DNA from: Leptolyngbya sp. CCY15150
Lineage (GTDB): Bacteria; Cyanobacteriota; Cyanobacteriia; RECH01
Length of the DNA stretch: 56,085 nucleotides
Reading direction: 5' to 3'
NCBI RefSeq assembly: GCF_016888135.1
Contig: NZ_JACSWB010000289.1
Coordinates: forward strand, 1-56,085
Each line of letters begins with the position of its first letter. The first letter of the stretch is position 1. Of the stretch, positions 8,682-17,603 are shown in pieces. The notes beneath the pieces are model-generated. The model had not been told where the DNA came from. It worked only from the letters and a program-made list of their open reading frames with translations, and did no database searches. The position numbers and the translations under genes were made by a program.

Positions 8682-11387
8682 ATGGTGACTCATTTCCCCC
8701 ATTCTTCCGCCTCGGCTGAGGTGAACGCTGATACCCATCCCGATCCGCTGCGCGTGGCGATGGGTGTGTATGTGACGGTTCATGGTCACTTTTATCAGCC
8801 GCCTCGGGAAAATCCCTACCTAGATGCAATTGAGCGCCAGCCCAGCGCCGCACCCTTCCACGACTGGAATGAGCGCATCCATCATGAATGCTACCGCCCC
8901 AACGCCTTTGCGCGGATTTTGAACGACCAGGGCGAACTGGTGGGGCTGGTGAACAATTTTGAATACATCAGCTTCAACATTGGCCCCACGCTGATGAGCT
9001 GGCTAGAGCGCCATGATGTGGAAACCTACCAGCGCATTCTGGCTGCCGATCGCCAAAGCTGCGATCGCCTCCAGGGTCACGGTAACGCCATTGCCCAGGT
9101 GTATAACCACATCATTTTGCCCCTGGCCAACGAGCGGGATAAACATACGCAAATTCGCTGGGGCAAGGCAGATTTCTACTCTCGCTTTGGGCGTGACCCG
9201 GAGGGCATGTGGCTGGCGGAAACGGCCGTGGATGCTGATACGGTGAAGGCGTTGGTGGCGGAGGGCATTCGCTTCATTGTCCTAGCTCCCTCCCAGGCCC
9301 AGCGCTGTCGGCTGATTCCCCATGACAACGAAGCGGCCCATGCCGACTGGCGAGAAGTGGGCGGCAGTCAGATCGATCCCACCCAGCCCTATCGCTGCTT
9401 TGTGCCAGGGGGCGATCGCCAACGGGATTACCTCGATATCTTTTTCTACGACGGCCCCATCTCCCGCGATATGGGCTTTAACGAAGTCTTGAGCAGTTCC
9501 CAGCATTTTGCCGGTCGGATTGGTCAGGCCGTCCGGGGCGATCGCGCCTCCCAGCTCATTTCCGCCGCCACCGATGGTGAAACCTTCGGGCACCATAAAG
9601 CTGGACGCGAAAAAGCCGTGGCCTATGCCGTGGCGGTGGAGTTTCCCCGTCGAGGCTGGACGGTGACCAACTATGCCCATTACCTGAGCATTTGTCCGCC
9701 CACCTGGGAAGTAGAACTCAAGCCGGTGACGGCCTGGAGCTGTTCCCATGGGATCGATCGCTGGCAGGATGACTGCGGCTGTGGTGGTGGTGGCCTGTGG
9801 CACCAAAAATGGCGGCGACCGCTGCGGGATTCCCTCGATTGGTTGCGCGATCGCCTCGTGACCATCTACGAAGAAGTGGGTGCTCAGCTTTTTGGCGATC
9901 CCTGGAGCGCTCGGGATAACTACATTCAGGTAATTCGCGATCGCACCCCCGAAAACATCGCCGAATTTTTTGCCGCACACCAAGACCATCCCCTCACCGA
10001 AGCCGAACGGGTAGACGCCCTGCGCTTGCTGGAAATGCAGCGCCATTCCCTATTGATGTACACCAGTTGCGGCTGGTTTTTTGAAGAAATTTCCCGCCCT
10101 GAGGGCGTCCAGATTCTTCGCTATGCCGCCCGCGCCATTGAGCTAGCGGCGGATGTCACCGGCATTCAGCTTGAGCCAGAATTTTTGCGGCGTTTGTCGG
10201 CGGCTCCCAGCAATGTGGAGACTTACCAGGATGGAGCAGACCTGTACCATCAGTTGGTGGTGTCGTCCCAGATTACCCACAACCAGGTGGCAGCCCACTA
10301 TGCCATTAGCTCCCTGTTCACCGCCTATGCCAAGCAACAGCGCATCTATTGCTATACCGCCCATCAGGTGGATTACCAACTGCAGCGGATTGGCGCGCTG
10401 ACCTTAGCGGTGGGGCAAGTGGTGCTGACCTCAGATATCACCCAGGAACGCGCTGACCTGATGCTGGCGGTGCTGCATTTGGGCGGTTGGGACTTCCATT
10501 GCTGCATCCAAACCTTTCCCGGACGACGGCTCTATAGCCAGATGAAGCAGGATATTTTCGACTCCCTGCAGCAGGCCAGCGCCGCCCATGTGATTCTAGC
10601 CATGAGCCGGGCCTTTGGCGATCAGTCCTACAGCTTACAAACCCTCTTCGCAGAAGAACGCCATCGGATCATGCGGCTGCTGACCCAGGAAACCCTGACC
10701 CGATTGGATCAGCTCTATACCCAGGTCTACCGCGATAACTATGGCGTCCTGATGGCCTTCCAGCGAGATGAGCTGGATCCACCCCAAGAGCTAAAAGTGG
10801 CGGCGGAAATTGCCATCACCCATCGGGCTATGGGCGCGGTGCGATCGCTAGAGCGAGATACGGGCGACTTCTCCCATCTCAACCTGCAGCAATGCCTCGG
10901 CTACGTAGCAGATTTGGACGCGATCGCCACCGAGGCCAACTCCTTCCGCTGCGATCTACGCCTTCCCCAGGCCAAGCAGGTGATTGAACAACTGGTGATC
11001 CGCACCCTTTGGCATCTGTTCCATAGCGCCGAGGCGGATGTGGCAGACGAGATGATTCCTTGGCTAGAGCACCTGATTCAAGTGGGCGATCGCCTCCATC
11101 TAGGCCTATCCCTAGATCGGGCCCAGGAGCTATACCTGAAGAGCTTTAACACCCAACTCTTGCCCCAACTCAAGCAATGGCGACAGGCCGGTCTAGAGCC
11201 GCCCCATCCCCTGCCAGCTTGGTCATTGGCCCACATTGGCCGCCTGTTGGAGCTGGGGAGAACCCTGGCCATTGACGTCCCCTTTTGGCTAGAGCATATT
11301 GACCAACTGGAGAGCATCGCCTTTCAGGATCATGTGGAGGTAGAACAGCTATCCCAAGGACGGATAGTGGATCCTGAGGTGGGTTAG
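8682..11387 (+). CDS. Glycoside hydrolase family 57 protein with DUF3536 region
   Basis: A large protein of 901 residues from the ATG chosen here; a TTG at 8613 would add 23 residues that look non-conserved. The family block begins soon after this start with VYVTVHGHFYQPPRENPY. GH57 landmarks are present: the HGHFYQPP entry motif, GMWLAETAVD (the WxxE-type nucleophile region) and ATDGETFGHH (the acid residue region), so a retaining alpha-glycan hydrolase or transferase fold is likely. The remaining 450 residues correspond to the DUF3536 part found in large cytosolic cyanobacterial GH57 proteins. The natural substrate is not known; storage glucan handling is inference. The M28 peptidase gene begins eight bases after its stop, so the two are probably cotranscribed. 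Confidence 0.88.
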   Translation: MVTHFPHSSASAEVNADTHPDPLRVAMGVYVTVHGHFYQPPRENPYLDAIERQPSAAPFHDWNERIHHECYRPNAFARILNDQGELVGLVNNFEYISFNIGPTLMSWLERHDVETYQRILAADRQSCDRLQGHGNAIAQVYNHIILPLANERDKHTQIRWGKADFYSRFGRDPEGMWLAETAVDADTVKALVAEGIRFIVLAPSQAQRCRLIPHDNEAAHADWREVGGSQIDPTQPYRCFVPGGDRQRDYLDIFFYDGPISRDMGFNEVLSSSQHFAGRIGQAVRGDRASQLISAATDGETFGHHKAGREKAVAYAVAVEFPRRGWTVTNYAHYLSICPPTWEVELKPVTAWSCSHGIDRWQDDCGCGGGGLWHQKWRRPLRDSLDWLRDRLVTIYEEVGAQLFGDPWSARDNYIQVIRDRTPENIAEFFAAHQDHPLTEAERVDALRLLEMQRHSLLMYTSCGWFFEEISRPEGVQILRYAARAIELAADVTGIQLEPEFLRRLSAAPSNVETYQDGADLYHQLVVSSQITHNQVAAHYAISSLFTAYAKQQRIYCYTAHQVDYQLQRIGALTLAVGQVVLTSDITQERADLMLAVLHLGGWDFHCCIQTFPGRRLYSQMKQDIFDSLQQASAAHVILAMSRAFGDQSYSLQTLFAEERHRIMRLLTQETLTRLDQLYTQVYRDNYGVLMAFQRDELDPPQELKVAAEIAITHRAMGAVRSLERDTGDFSHLNLQQCLGYVADLDAIATEANSFRCDLRLPQAKQVIEQLVIRTLWHLFHSAEADVADEMIPWLEHLIQVGDRLHLGLSLDRAQELYLKSFNTQLLPQLKQWRQAGLEPPHPLPAWSLAHIGRLLELGRTLAIDVPFWLEHIDQLESIAFQDHVEVEQLSQGRIVDPEVG

Positions 11388-11395
11388 GAGACATA

Positions 11396-12400
11396 ATGCG
11401 TCAGAAACGTTGGTTGGCCCTGCTGCTGGTGCTGGGCGTCGTCCTTGGTATCTTGGGTGGCCATCGGCTTTTGGATGATCGGCTGATAGCCCAGGATTCT
11501 ATGGCGGAGCACGTGAGCGCAGTCCCAAGCCTAGCGCTAAGGCATGTTGATCCTGAGCGGCTCATGGCGGATGTTGCTGCCCTGTCCTTTCCTCGGGTAG
11601 AAGAGGGCGATCGCCTGCAAGCCCTCGATTATCTAGAGCAGTCGCTCACGGAATCAGGATGGCAGACCCAGCGGTTGCCCTTTGCCGAGGGTGTCAACCT
11701 AGTGGCCCATCTCGGTTCATCCTCACCAGGGAGCGATCGCTTGCTCTTGGGGGCCCACTACGACACGGTTGCCCAGTCTCCCGGCGCAGATGACAATGCC
11801 AGTGCGTTAGCCGTTGTCCTAGAAGTGGCTCGCTTGCTGAGTACGGGAAACATTCAGACCGAGCGATCGCTGACCCTGGCTATTTTTGATCAAGAAGAAA
11901 CGGGATTGCTGGGCAGCCGCGCCTTGGCTGCGGATACAGACCAGCTCCAAAAACTCCAAGGCGCGATCATCTTGGATATGGTCGGCTATGCTTGCCATCG
12001 TCCCGGCTGCCAAACCTATCCTGGTCAATTACCCCTGAACCCGGTGAGCGATCGCGGCGACTTTCTCGCGGTGATTGGCGATCGCCCCCATCCAGACCTA
12101 GTGCAGGCCTTTGCCCCCGCAGACAGCGATCGCACCCCGCCTATTCTCAGCCTGCTGGTGCCAGCGGAGAGTACCCTGCTGCCCGACGTAGCCCGCAGTG
12201 ACCATGCCGCTTTTTGGGAACAGGGCATCGGCGCAGTTTTGGTGACCGACACCGCCAACTTTCGCAATCCCCACTATCACCAGGTTAGCGATCGCCCCGA
12301 AACCCTAGATCGCGACTTTTTCACCGCATCGGCCCAGCGAGTTTGGGACGCGATCGCCACCTTGATGACGGCGACAAGTACGACAGATGAACCCCTGTAG
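11396..12400 (+). CDS. M28 family zinc peptidase, exported or membrane-anchored
   Basis: A 334-residue peptidase with an N-terminal signal or anchor (KRWLALLLVLGVVLGILGG). The two-zinc aminopeptidase pattern is visible: GAHYDTV gives the first His and Asp, GADDNASA the bridging Asp, FDQEETGLLGS the catalytic Glu pair, LDMVGYA the next Asp, and a C-terminal HYHQVSD the last His. Such enzymes release N-terminal residues from peptides; the site of action would be the periplasm or outer face of the membrane. The gene starts eight bases after the GH57 gene, which points to cotranscription but not to a shared pathway I can name. Confidence 0.88.
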   Translation: MRQKRWLALLLVLGVVLGILGGHRLLDDRLIAQDSMAEHVSAVPSLALRHVDPERLMADVAALSFPRVEEGDRLQALDYLEQSLTESGWQTQRLPFAEGVNLVAHLGSSSPGSDRLLLGAHYDTVAQSPGADDNASALAVVLEVARLLSTGNIQTERSLTLAIFDQEETGLLGSRALAADTDQLQKLQGAIILDMVGYACHRPGCQTYPGQLPLNPVSDRGDFLAVIGDRPHPDLVQAFAPADSDRTPPILSLLVPAESTLLPDVARSDHAAFWEQGIGAVLVTDTANFRNPHYHQVSDRPETLDRDFFTASAQRVWDAIATLMTATSTTDEPL

Positions 12401-13055
12401 GTAACCCTAGAGCGATCGTGGGAACAGTGGCAATTGTCAGCGATCGCCATGGACTATGGGACAAAAACCTGCAAGTCTGGGATCTGGCCTGAAGGTGGAT
12501 TTCCTATAATTAAACTAGCGTCGTGTCTCCAACATGATCCGTTAGGTTCATGGAGAGGCACACCGTCAATCAAATCGTTATGCAAATGCTGTTATGGTAG
12601 CTCGGTTGGGATCATTGACTAAACCGTTGATGCTCCTAGGCTGCTTCACATCCTGAGTCAGCTTGGCTCTATCAACGTCACCTGTTGAACACAAACCCCA
12701 TCTAAAGCCATTCTATTGAGATTGACTTAGCTCTAGCGTTTATTCAAAGCATCGGTGGTTGTTTGAACCCACGGCACGCTTAGGTTTCACAGACGGCCTT
12801 CGTCTAAGATGCTGGCGGCGATCGCTCGTGATCGGCGAAAACCAATCGCACGACCAAGCCACGTTAGGGATTGACGTAGGGTTGACGTAGGTCTCCCTAT
12901 GACAGCAGTCCATGGAGCATGGGACATCGGTGATGATCAACGGGCGCGATCGCCCAGAAGCCAGGCTTGCTCAAGGATTTGCCCCGTTTGCTATCCCCTG
13001 TTCAACGCCTGAGTCCATGACATCAGATTAAGTCCACTTATTACGTTTGACCTTT
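12401..13055. other. 655-bp spacer without a supported gene
   Basis: No protein or RNA gene is convincing. TATAAT at 12506-12511 looks like a -10 box without a good -35 partner, and may start a transcript into the spacer. A D-arm-like string near 12597 has no matching T-arm, so it is not a tRNA. Confidence 0.4.
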
Positions 13056-13574
13056 ATGGCTAGTCTTACAAACCGTCTTTCTATCTTTGTAGACGGGAAC
13101 AATATGTTCTATGCCCAGCAAAAAAATGGCTGGTTCTTTGACCCCAAACGGGTTCTAGAGTATTTTACTAATCCTTCCGATGTGCGCCTGATCAATGCCT
13201 TTTGGTATACCGGGCTCAAGGATGCCCAAGACCAGCGGGGCTTTCGGGATGCGTTGATTAGCCTAGGCTATACGGTGCGCACCAAGATCCTGAAAGAATA
13301 TTATGACGATACCTCGGGGCGCTATTCCCAAAAGGCCAATCTTGATATTGAGATCGTCGTGGATATGTTCAACACGGTGGATCAGTACGATTGCGTCATT
13401 TTGTTTAGCGGTGATGGCGATTTTGAGCGGGCGATTGAACTGCTGCGCTCCAAGAATACCCACATCACGGTGGTGTCTACAGAAGGCATGATTGCTCGGG
13501 AACTGCGCAACGCCACCGATCGCTATATTGACCTCAATGACATCCGCCCCCAAATTGAGAAGGTAGACGGTTAA
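13056..13574 (+). CDS. NYN domain (LabA/DUF88-type) putative RNase
   Basis: A 172-residue protein made almost wholly of one PIN-like NYN domain. The first acidic site is in IFVDGNNMFY, the second is in KANLDIEIVVDMF, and the third is LFSGDGDFERAIE; these Asp residues form the metal-binding pocket of NYN nucleases. The last block (ITVVSTEGMIARELRNATDRYIDL) matches the LabA/DUF88 branch, in which the cyanobacterial LabA protein affects circadian output. It may cleave RNA, but this gene need not be labA itself. The ATG at 13056 is preferred over a TTG at 13047 because the domain starts directly behind it. Confidence 0.85.
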   Translation: MASLTNRLSIFVDGNNMFYAQQKNGWFFDPKRVLEYFTNPSDVRLINAFWYTGLKDAQDQRGFRDALISLGYTVRTKILKEYYDDTSGRYSQKANLDIEIVVDMFNTVDQYDCVILFSGDGDFERAIELLRSKNTHITVVSTEGMIARELRNATDRYIDLNDIRPQIEKVDG

Positions 13575-13930
13575 CCCATCGCTGGCATCCTATCAACAGC
13601 CCCTCATCTCCAACCCCTGACGCCTAGCATGGGAGAAGGGGAGCCCTATCTCCATCCCTCTACCTTGTGGGCAGAAGCATGGAGGTGAGACAGGTGAGGG
13701 GCCTAGCCTCTTAGGCTCTCGACCTTGGAATACCTCGATCGGAAACTGAAGGCTTAGAATAGGTTGTAGTTGGTCTATCAACTTGCGGTAGACCATGTTA
13801 ATCAAGGCATGTCCGTCTACCGTGAAAGGTCTAACGACCACCTATGATCAGCGGAGAAGAGCCTTGATCGTTCGCAACATAATGTCCATGACTGCTATTG
13901 TCCAAGTTTTGAATACTTAGTGAATCACCC
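13575..13930. other. 356-bp spacer with dispersed repeat and leuA promoter
   Basis: Holds a C/G-rich repeat at 13599-13649 and then leuA upstream sequence. No gene is supported. No strong ribosome binding site is seen just before the leuA ATG. Confidence 0.45.
13599..13649. repeat. Dispersed C/G-rich repeat, copy 2
   Basis: GCCCCTCATCTCCAACCCCT, a short variable middle, then GGGAGAAGGGGAGCCC. Same family as the copies at 3611, 36452 and 47471, and able to fold through its CCCCT and AGGGG parts. Confidence 0.55.
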
Positions 13931-15556
13931 ATGAACACCCAGTCTCAGCCCGACCGCATTATCATTTTCGATACGACGCTTCGCGATGGTGAACAATCAC
14001 CCGGTGCAACGCTGAACGTCGAAGAAAAGCTAGCGATCGCTCGGCAACTGGCACGACTGGGTGTAGACGTGATTGAAGCCGGATTTCCCTTTGCTAGCCC
14101 TGGCGACTTTGAAGCGGTGCAGAAAATTGCCCAGCAGGTGGGCACGGAGGATGGCCCGACGATCTGCGGACTAGCCCGCGCCACCCGGCAAGATATCCAG
14201 GCGGCGGCCGATGCCGTCAGTCCGGCAGCCAAGCCCCGGATTCACACTTTCATCGCCACGTCGGATATTCACTTGGAATATAAGCTGCGCAAGACCCGCG
14301 CCGAGGTGTTGGCGATCGCTGAAGAGATGGTGGGCTTCGCCAAGTCCTTTGTAGACGATGTGGAATTTTCGCCGGAAGATGCCGGTCGCTCTGATCCCGA
14401 ATTTTTGTATCAAGTGTTGGAACGGGCGATCGCCGCTGGAGCCACCACCATTAATATCCCCGACACCGTCGGCTATACAACGCCTAGCGAATTTGGGGCG
14501 ATCATTCGCGGCATCACCGAACATGTGCCCAACATTGACCAAGCGATTATTTCCGTCCATGGTCACAATGACTTGGGCTTAGCGGTAGCCAACTTCCTGG
14601 AAGCCGTGAAGAATGGCGCTCGCCAGCTTGAATGCACCATCAACGGCATTGGCGAACGGGCCGGCAATGCGGCACTGGAAGAATTGGTGATGGCGCTGCA
14701 CGTGCGTCGTCAGTACTTCAATCCTTTCTTGGGTCGCCCCGCCGAATCGGAAGCACCCCTCACCAACATCGACACCCGGCAGATCTACAAGACCTCCCGC
14801 ATGGTCTCCAACTTGACGGGCATGTTTGTGCAGCCCAACAAAGCGATCGTGGGTGCCAATGCCTTTGCCCATGAGTCTGGTATTCACCAAGATGGCGTCC
14901 TCAAGCATAAGCTCACCTACGAAATCATGGATGCCCAGTCCATTGGGCTCACCGATAACCAAATTGTCTTGGGCAAGCATTCCGGACGCAATGCCTTCCG
15001 CACCCGCCTCAAGGAGCTAGGCTTTGAGTTGGGCGATCAGGAACTCAATCGCGCCTTTCTCCGCTTTAAAGAGTTGGCGGACAAGAAGAAAGAGATCACC
15101 GATTGGGATCTGGAAGCGATCGTCAACGATGAAATTCAACATACCCCGGCGCGCTACCAGCTTGAGCACCTGCAGGTGTCCTGCGGCGATCATTCTAAAC
15201 CCACGGCAACGGTCACCCTATTGACCCCCGATGGTCAAGAACTCACCGATGCGGCGATTGGTACAGGGCCCGTGGATGCGGTCTATCGCGCCATCAACCG
15301 GGTCATTGACCTGCCCAATGAGCTGATTGAGTTCTCCGTGCAGTCGGTGACCGCAGGCATTGATGCCATTGGGGAAGTGACGGTGCGAGTGCGCCATGAG
15401 GATCGGATTTTCTCCGGGCACTCCGCCAACACCGATATTGTGGTGGCCTCCGCCCATGCCTACGTAAATGCCCTGAACCGCCTGTCTTTTGTGCTGGAAC
15501 AGGGGCGATCGCTCCATCCCCAGCATCCCGTGACCGCAGCGGTTGCCCAAGCCTAG
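13931..15556 (+). CDS. leuA: 2-isopropylmalate synthase
   Basis: A 541-residue enzyme that condenses acetyl-CoA with 2-oxoisovalerate, the first committed step of leucine synthesis, in the cytosol. The TIM-barrel start [12 protein letters not shown] (residues 14-25) and the metal-binding HGHND (210-214) are intact. [12 protein letters not shown] and the flexible subdomain follow. The C-terminal third (from about residue 400) is the regulatory domain where leucine binds in the family. Length agrees with cyanobacterial and other long bacterial LeuA proteins. The terminator directly behind suggests a single-gene unit. Confidence 0.95.
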   Translation: MNTQSQPDRIIIFDTTLRDGEQSPGATLNVEEKLAIARQLARLGVDVIEAGFPFASPGDFEAVQKIAQQVGTEDGPTICGLARATRQDIQAAADAVSPAAKPRIHTFIATSDIHLEYKLRKTRAEVLAIAEEMVGFAKSFVDDVEFSPEDAGRSDPEFLYQVLERAIAAGATTINIPDTVGYTTPSEFGAIIRGITEHVPNIDQAIISVHGHNDLGLAVANFLEAVKNGARQLECTINGIGERAGNAALEELVMALHVRRQYFNPFLGRPAESEAPLTNIDTRQIYKTSRMVSNLTGMFVQPNKAIVGANAFAHESGIHQDGVLKHKLTYEIMDAQSIGLTDNQIVLGKHSGRNAFRTRLKELGFELGDQELNRAFLRFKELADKKKEITDWDLEAIVNDEIQHTPARYQLEHLQVSCGDHSKPTATVTLLTPDGQELTDAAIGTGPVDAVYRAINRVIDLPNELIEFSVQSVTAGIDAIGEVTVRVRHEDRIFSGHSANTDIVVASAHAYVNALNRLSFVLEQGRSLHPQHPVTAAVAQA

Positions 15557-15576
15557 GGATTGCTCTAAGCTGAGTA

Positions 15577-15622
15577 CGCAAGCAGATCCTGACCCCACCC
15601 GGGGTCTGCTTGCGCTGTTTTC
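15577..15622 (+). terminator. Rho-independent terminator of leuA
   Basis: CGCAAGCAGA at 15577-15586 pairs perfectly with TCTGCTTGCG at 15605-15614, with a C-rich loop, and is followed by CTGTTTTCT. Confidence 0.88.
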
Positions 15623-15749
15623 TATCCTGATGAAGGTAGCTTGATCACGGCAGAAAACCGTTCTGTCCCCGGCTGTGCTTAGCGCTTATTCTTTAATCAG
15701 AAAAAATACTGAAGCTTTTGAGAGTACGTAGTATTCAGCACTTGAATTT

Positions 15750-16043
15750 ATGCGGGTAATACTGAGCGATCGCCTCCTATTAATACATAAGGATGATGTC
15801 CCACAGTTCAAAAAAGGGGGATCAACCGTCCGCAATACTTTCTTTTGGGCGCTCCGCTCCATTGCCGGCACTGCACCCCGCGATCGCGATTGGGAGTTTG
15901 AGGCAGAGGTCTGGATAGCCCTAAGTCGCCTGCTGATCAGCTTTAGCGAGTCTGGGTATTTGCCGCTGTCGGAAACCATGCTGGAATTTGATGATGAGGT
16001 TGACATTCCAGATATTTTACGTGGTGCTTCAATTCGCCGCTGA
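15750..16043 (+). CDS. Small protein of unknown function
   Basis: A 97-residue frame with an ordinary mixed, partly acidic composition. The C-terminal part (SESGYLPLSETMLEFDDEVD) looks like a real protein surface rather than a frame shadow. I recognise no family and no transmembrane part. Upstream, AATACT at 15705-15710 and AGTATT at 15730-15735 form an inverted repeat just before the start, which could be an operator. No good ribosome binding site is visible. The opposite-strand frame at 15686-16006 is low-complexity and serine-rich and is less likely. Confidence 0.45.
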   Translation: MRVILSDRLLLIHKDDVPQFKKGGSTVRNTFFWALRSIAGTAPRDRDWEFEAEVWIALSRLLISFSESGYLPLSETMLEFDDEVDIPDILRGASIRR

Positions 16044-16461
16044 TAGGCTCGGTTTTATGAAGCATAAGTGAAGTTCTCACCCAAATTCACTAAAGGTTAA
16101 AAAAAAGACTTAACCCAGAGAATTGAAGTTGATATGGTGAAGAAGTCAGGCACGATTTCTGCGTCGCCCCCATCCTTGCGCAGAATGATAGGTTGAACAG
16201 CTCAACTAAGATGTCGTGCAGAAGACGCTCTGAACTCACCATCCATCTTCATTAACGAGCTGAATATAAAAATTTAACAGGCTGTTGATAGACCAAGAGA
16301 CATGATTGCCATGAGGTCATGCTTTAACTCCCAGGCTATGTAGCCGAGGGCATGACAGGATAGCTGGCAATCCGATCAAGAAGAGCCTTCTATATATTCA
16401 AGCTAAGCATTACGCTCTAAGCGAAAAAACACTGAGATACCGACTGCATTCAGGAGACACC
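16044..16461. other. 418-bp leader of the exosortase substrate gene
   Basis: No gene. A GGTTAA/TTAACC inverted repeat lies at 16095-16100 and 16110-16115 around an A-run; the stem is AT-rich and short. The promoter for the PEP-CTERM gene should lie here. CAGGAGAC at 16450-16457 gives an acceptable ribosome binding site for the ATG at 16462. Confidence 0.45.
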
Positions 16462-17544
16462 ATGAAGTTCACAGCATTTCTACCATCTTTGTTGGCTGCG
16501 AGTAGTGTAGCGATCGCCACAGCTCTACCCGCCACGGCTGCCACCCTAGTGACCGGCTCAACCGATATCTATCAGTTTGAAAATACGCTGCCAACAGGAG
16601 ATAGCAATCTCTCCGGTGATTCCTTTGCAGATGCATTTCGCTTTCGAGTCACATCATCCTCGGAAGGCACTGTGCTCTTCCGGTTCTTAGTCGCTCCACC
16701 CAGCAGCGCAAACTACTTTGTCAGCCAGATTTACTTCAACTACTTCAACCCAGACGCCACATCGCCCCTCCTTTCTGACCCTGTGATTGGCGTCAACAAC
16801 GTTGGAGTTGTCAATTTCCAAGCAACCTCCGGCAACTTGTCTCAGGGTGACGATCCAGGCGTTGGTTTCCTGGCTGAAAACACCTTCTTCAGCGCAGGCG
16901 TCAACACCAGCAACACAGTTAACCGATTAAGTGGCGGAGAGACCCTAGGCATTCGTTTTACGGGAGATTTGGCAGCAGTGTTGGTCGCCCTTGAGTCCAA
17001 CACTCTGAGAATTGGTTTAGATGTGCAAGGCTTTCCTGATGGCAGTGATTCGTTTGTGAGTGGTTCATCGCCAGTCGTCGAAGAACCACCAGTTGTCGAA
17101 GAGCCACCCGTGGTTGAAGAACCGCCAGTTGTCGAAGAGCCACCCGTGGTTGAAGAGCCACCCGTCGTCGAAGAGCCGCCAGTCGTCGAAGAACCGCCAG
17201 TCGTCGAAGAACCACCCATCGTTGAAGAACCACCCGTGGTTGAAGAGCCGCCGGTCGTTGAAGAACCCGTGGTCGAAGAACCGCCGGTCATCGAGGAGCC
17301 CGTAGTCGAAGAGCCGCCGGTTGTTGAAGAACCCGTGGTCGAAGAACCGCCGGTCGTTGAAGAACCCGTAGTCGAAGAACCACCCGTCGTTGAAGAACCC
17401 GTCGTTGAAGAGCCGCCCGTGGTTGAAGACCCCGTGGTCAGCCAACCTCCTATTGAAGAAGTGCCTGAACCCATGACCCTTTTGGGTACGGGGCTAGCGA
17501 TTGGCTTCGGAGCATGGTTCAAGCGTCGCCAACGTAACGCCTAG
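16462..17544 (+). CDS. PEP-CTERM sorting-domain protein with Pro-Val-Glu repeat stalk
   Basis: A 360-residue exported protein. Residues 1-26 are a signal peptide (LLAASSVAIATALPATA, cut likely after Ala). Residues 27-200 are a probable beta-rich domain of unknown family. From residue 204 to about 323 runs a rigid, strongly acidic stalk of PPVVEE units. The end is a PEP-CTERM tag: VPEP, a hydrophobic helix (LLGTGLAIGFGAWF) and a basic KRRQR tail, which is the known recognition and cleavage signal for exosortases. The exosortase gene starts 60 bases downstream, so this is very probably a dedicated substrate. The stalk would hold the N-terminal domain away from the membrane or wall; that role is inference. 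Confidence 0.9.
   Translation: MKFTAFLPSLLAASSVAIATALPATAATLVTGSTDIYQFENTLPTGDSNLSGDSFADAFRFRVTSSSEGTVLFRFLVAPPSSANYFVSQIYFNYFNPDATSPLLSDPVIGVNNVGVVNFQATSGNLSQGDDPGVGFLAENTFFSAGVNTSNTVNRLSGGETLGIRFTGDLAAVLVALESNTLRIGLDVQGFPDGSDSFVSGSSPVVEEPPVVEEPPVVEEPPVVEEPPVVEEPPVVEEPPVVEEPPVVEEPPIVEEPPVVEEPPVVEEPVVEEPPVIEEPVVEEPPVVEEPVVEEPPVVEEPVVEEPPVVEEPVVEEPPVVEDPVVSQPPIEEVPEPMTLLGTGLAIGFGAWFKRRQRNA
17071..17430 (+). repeat. In-gene tandem repeat coding PPVVEE units
   Basis: Eleven 6-residue units (18 bp; the first shows as PVVEE after Ser) run from 17071 to 17265, one of them with Ile in place of the first Val. From 17266 to 17430 the period changes to 33 bp: five copies of an 11-residue PVVEE-PPVVEE pair. 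Codons vary between units (GTC/GTG/GTT/GTA, GAA/GAG), so the repeat is kept at protein level and is not a fresh DNA expansion. Confidence 0.9.
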
Positions 17545-17603
17545 ATTCGGTTGAAGGTAGGGTTTGGACAGAGACGATCCAAACCCTGACACCAAGGGGC
17601 ACC

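Noticed and set aside
9282-10046. 254-codon frame on the minus strand inside the GH57 gene
   Set aside because: Exact antisense of a well-conserved coding part; composition (His, Gly, Ile-rich) is that of a frame shadow in GC-rich codons.
12590-12640. tRNA-like D-arm string (GTAGCTCGGTTGGGAT)
   Set aside because: No acceptor stem and no GTTCGA T-loop at the right distance.
13593-13841. 82-codon minus-strand frame before leuA
   Set aside because: Runs through the C/G-rich dispersed repeat and has no family or start signal.
17071-17430. Possible CRISPR-like array
   Set aside because: Direct repeats without unique spacers, and they code in frame for a protein stalk.
16842-17522. 226-codon TGGSS-repeat and 126-codon F-N-D-G frames opposite the PEP-CTERM gene
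   Set aside because: Produced by the PPVVEE tandem repeat read backwards; no start signal or family.
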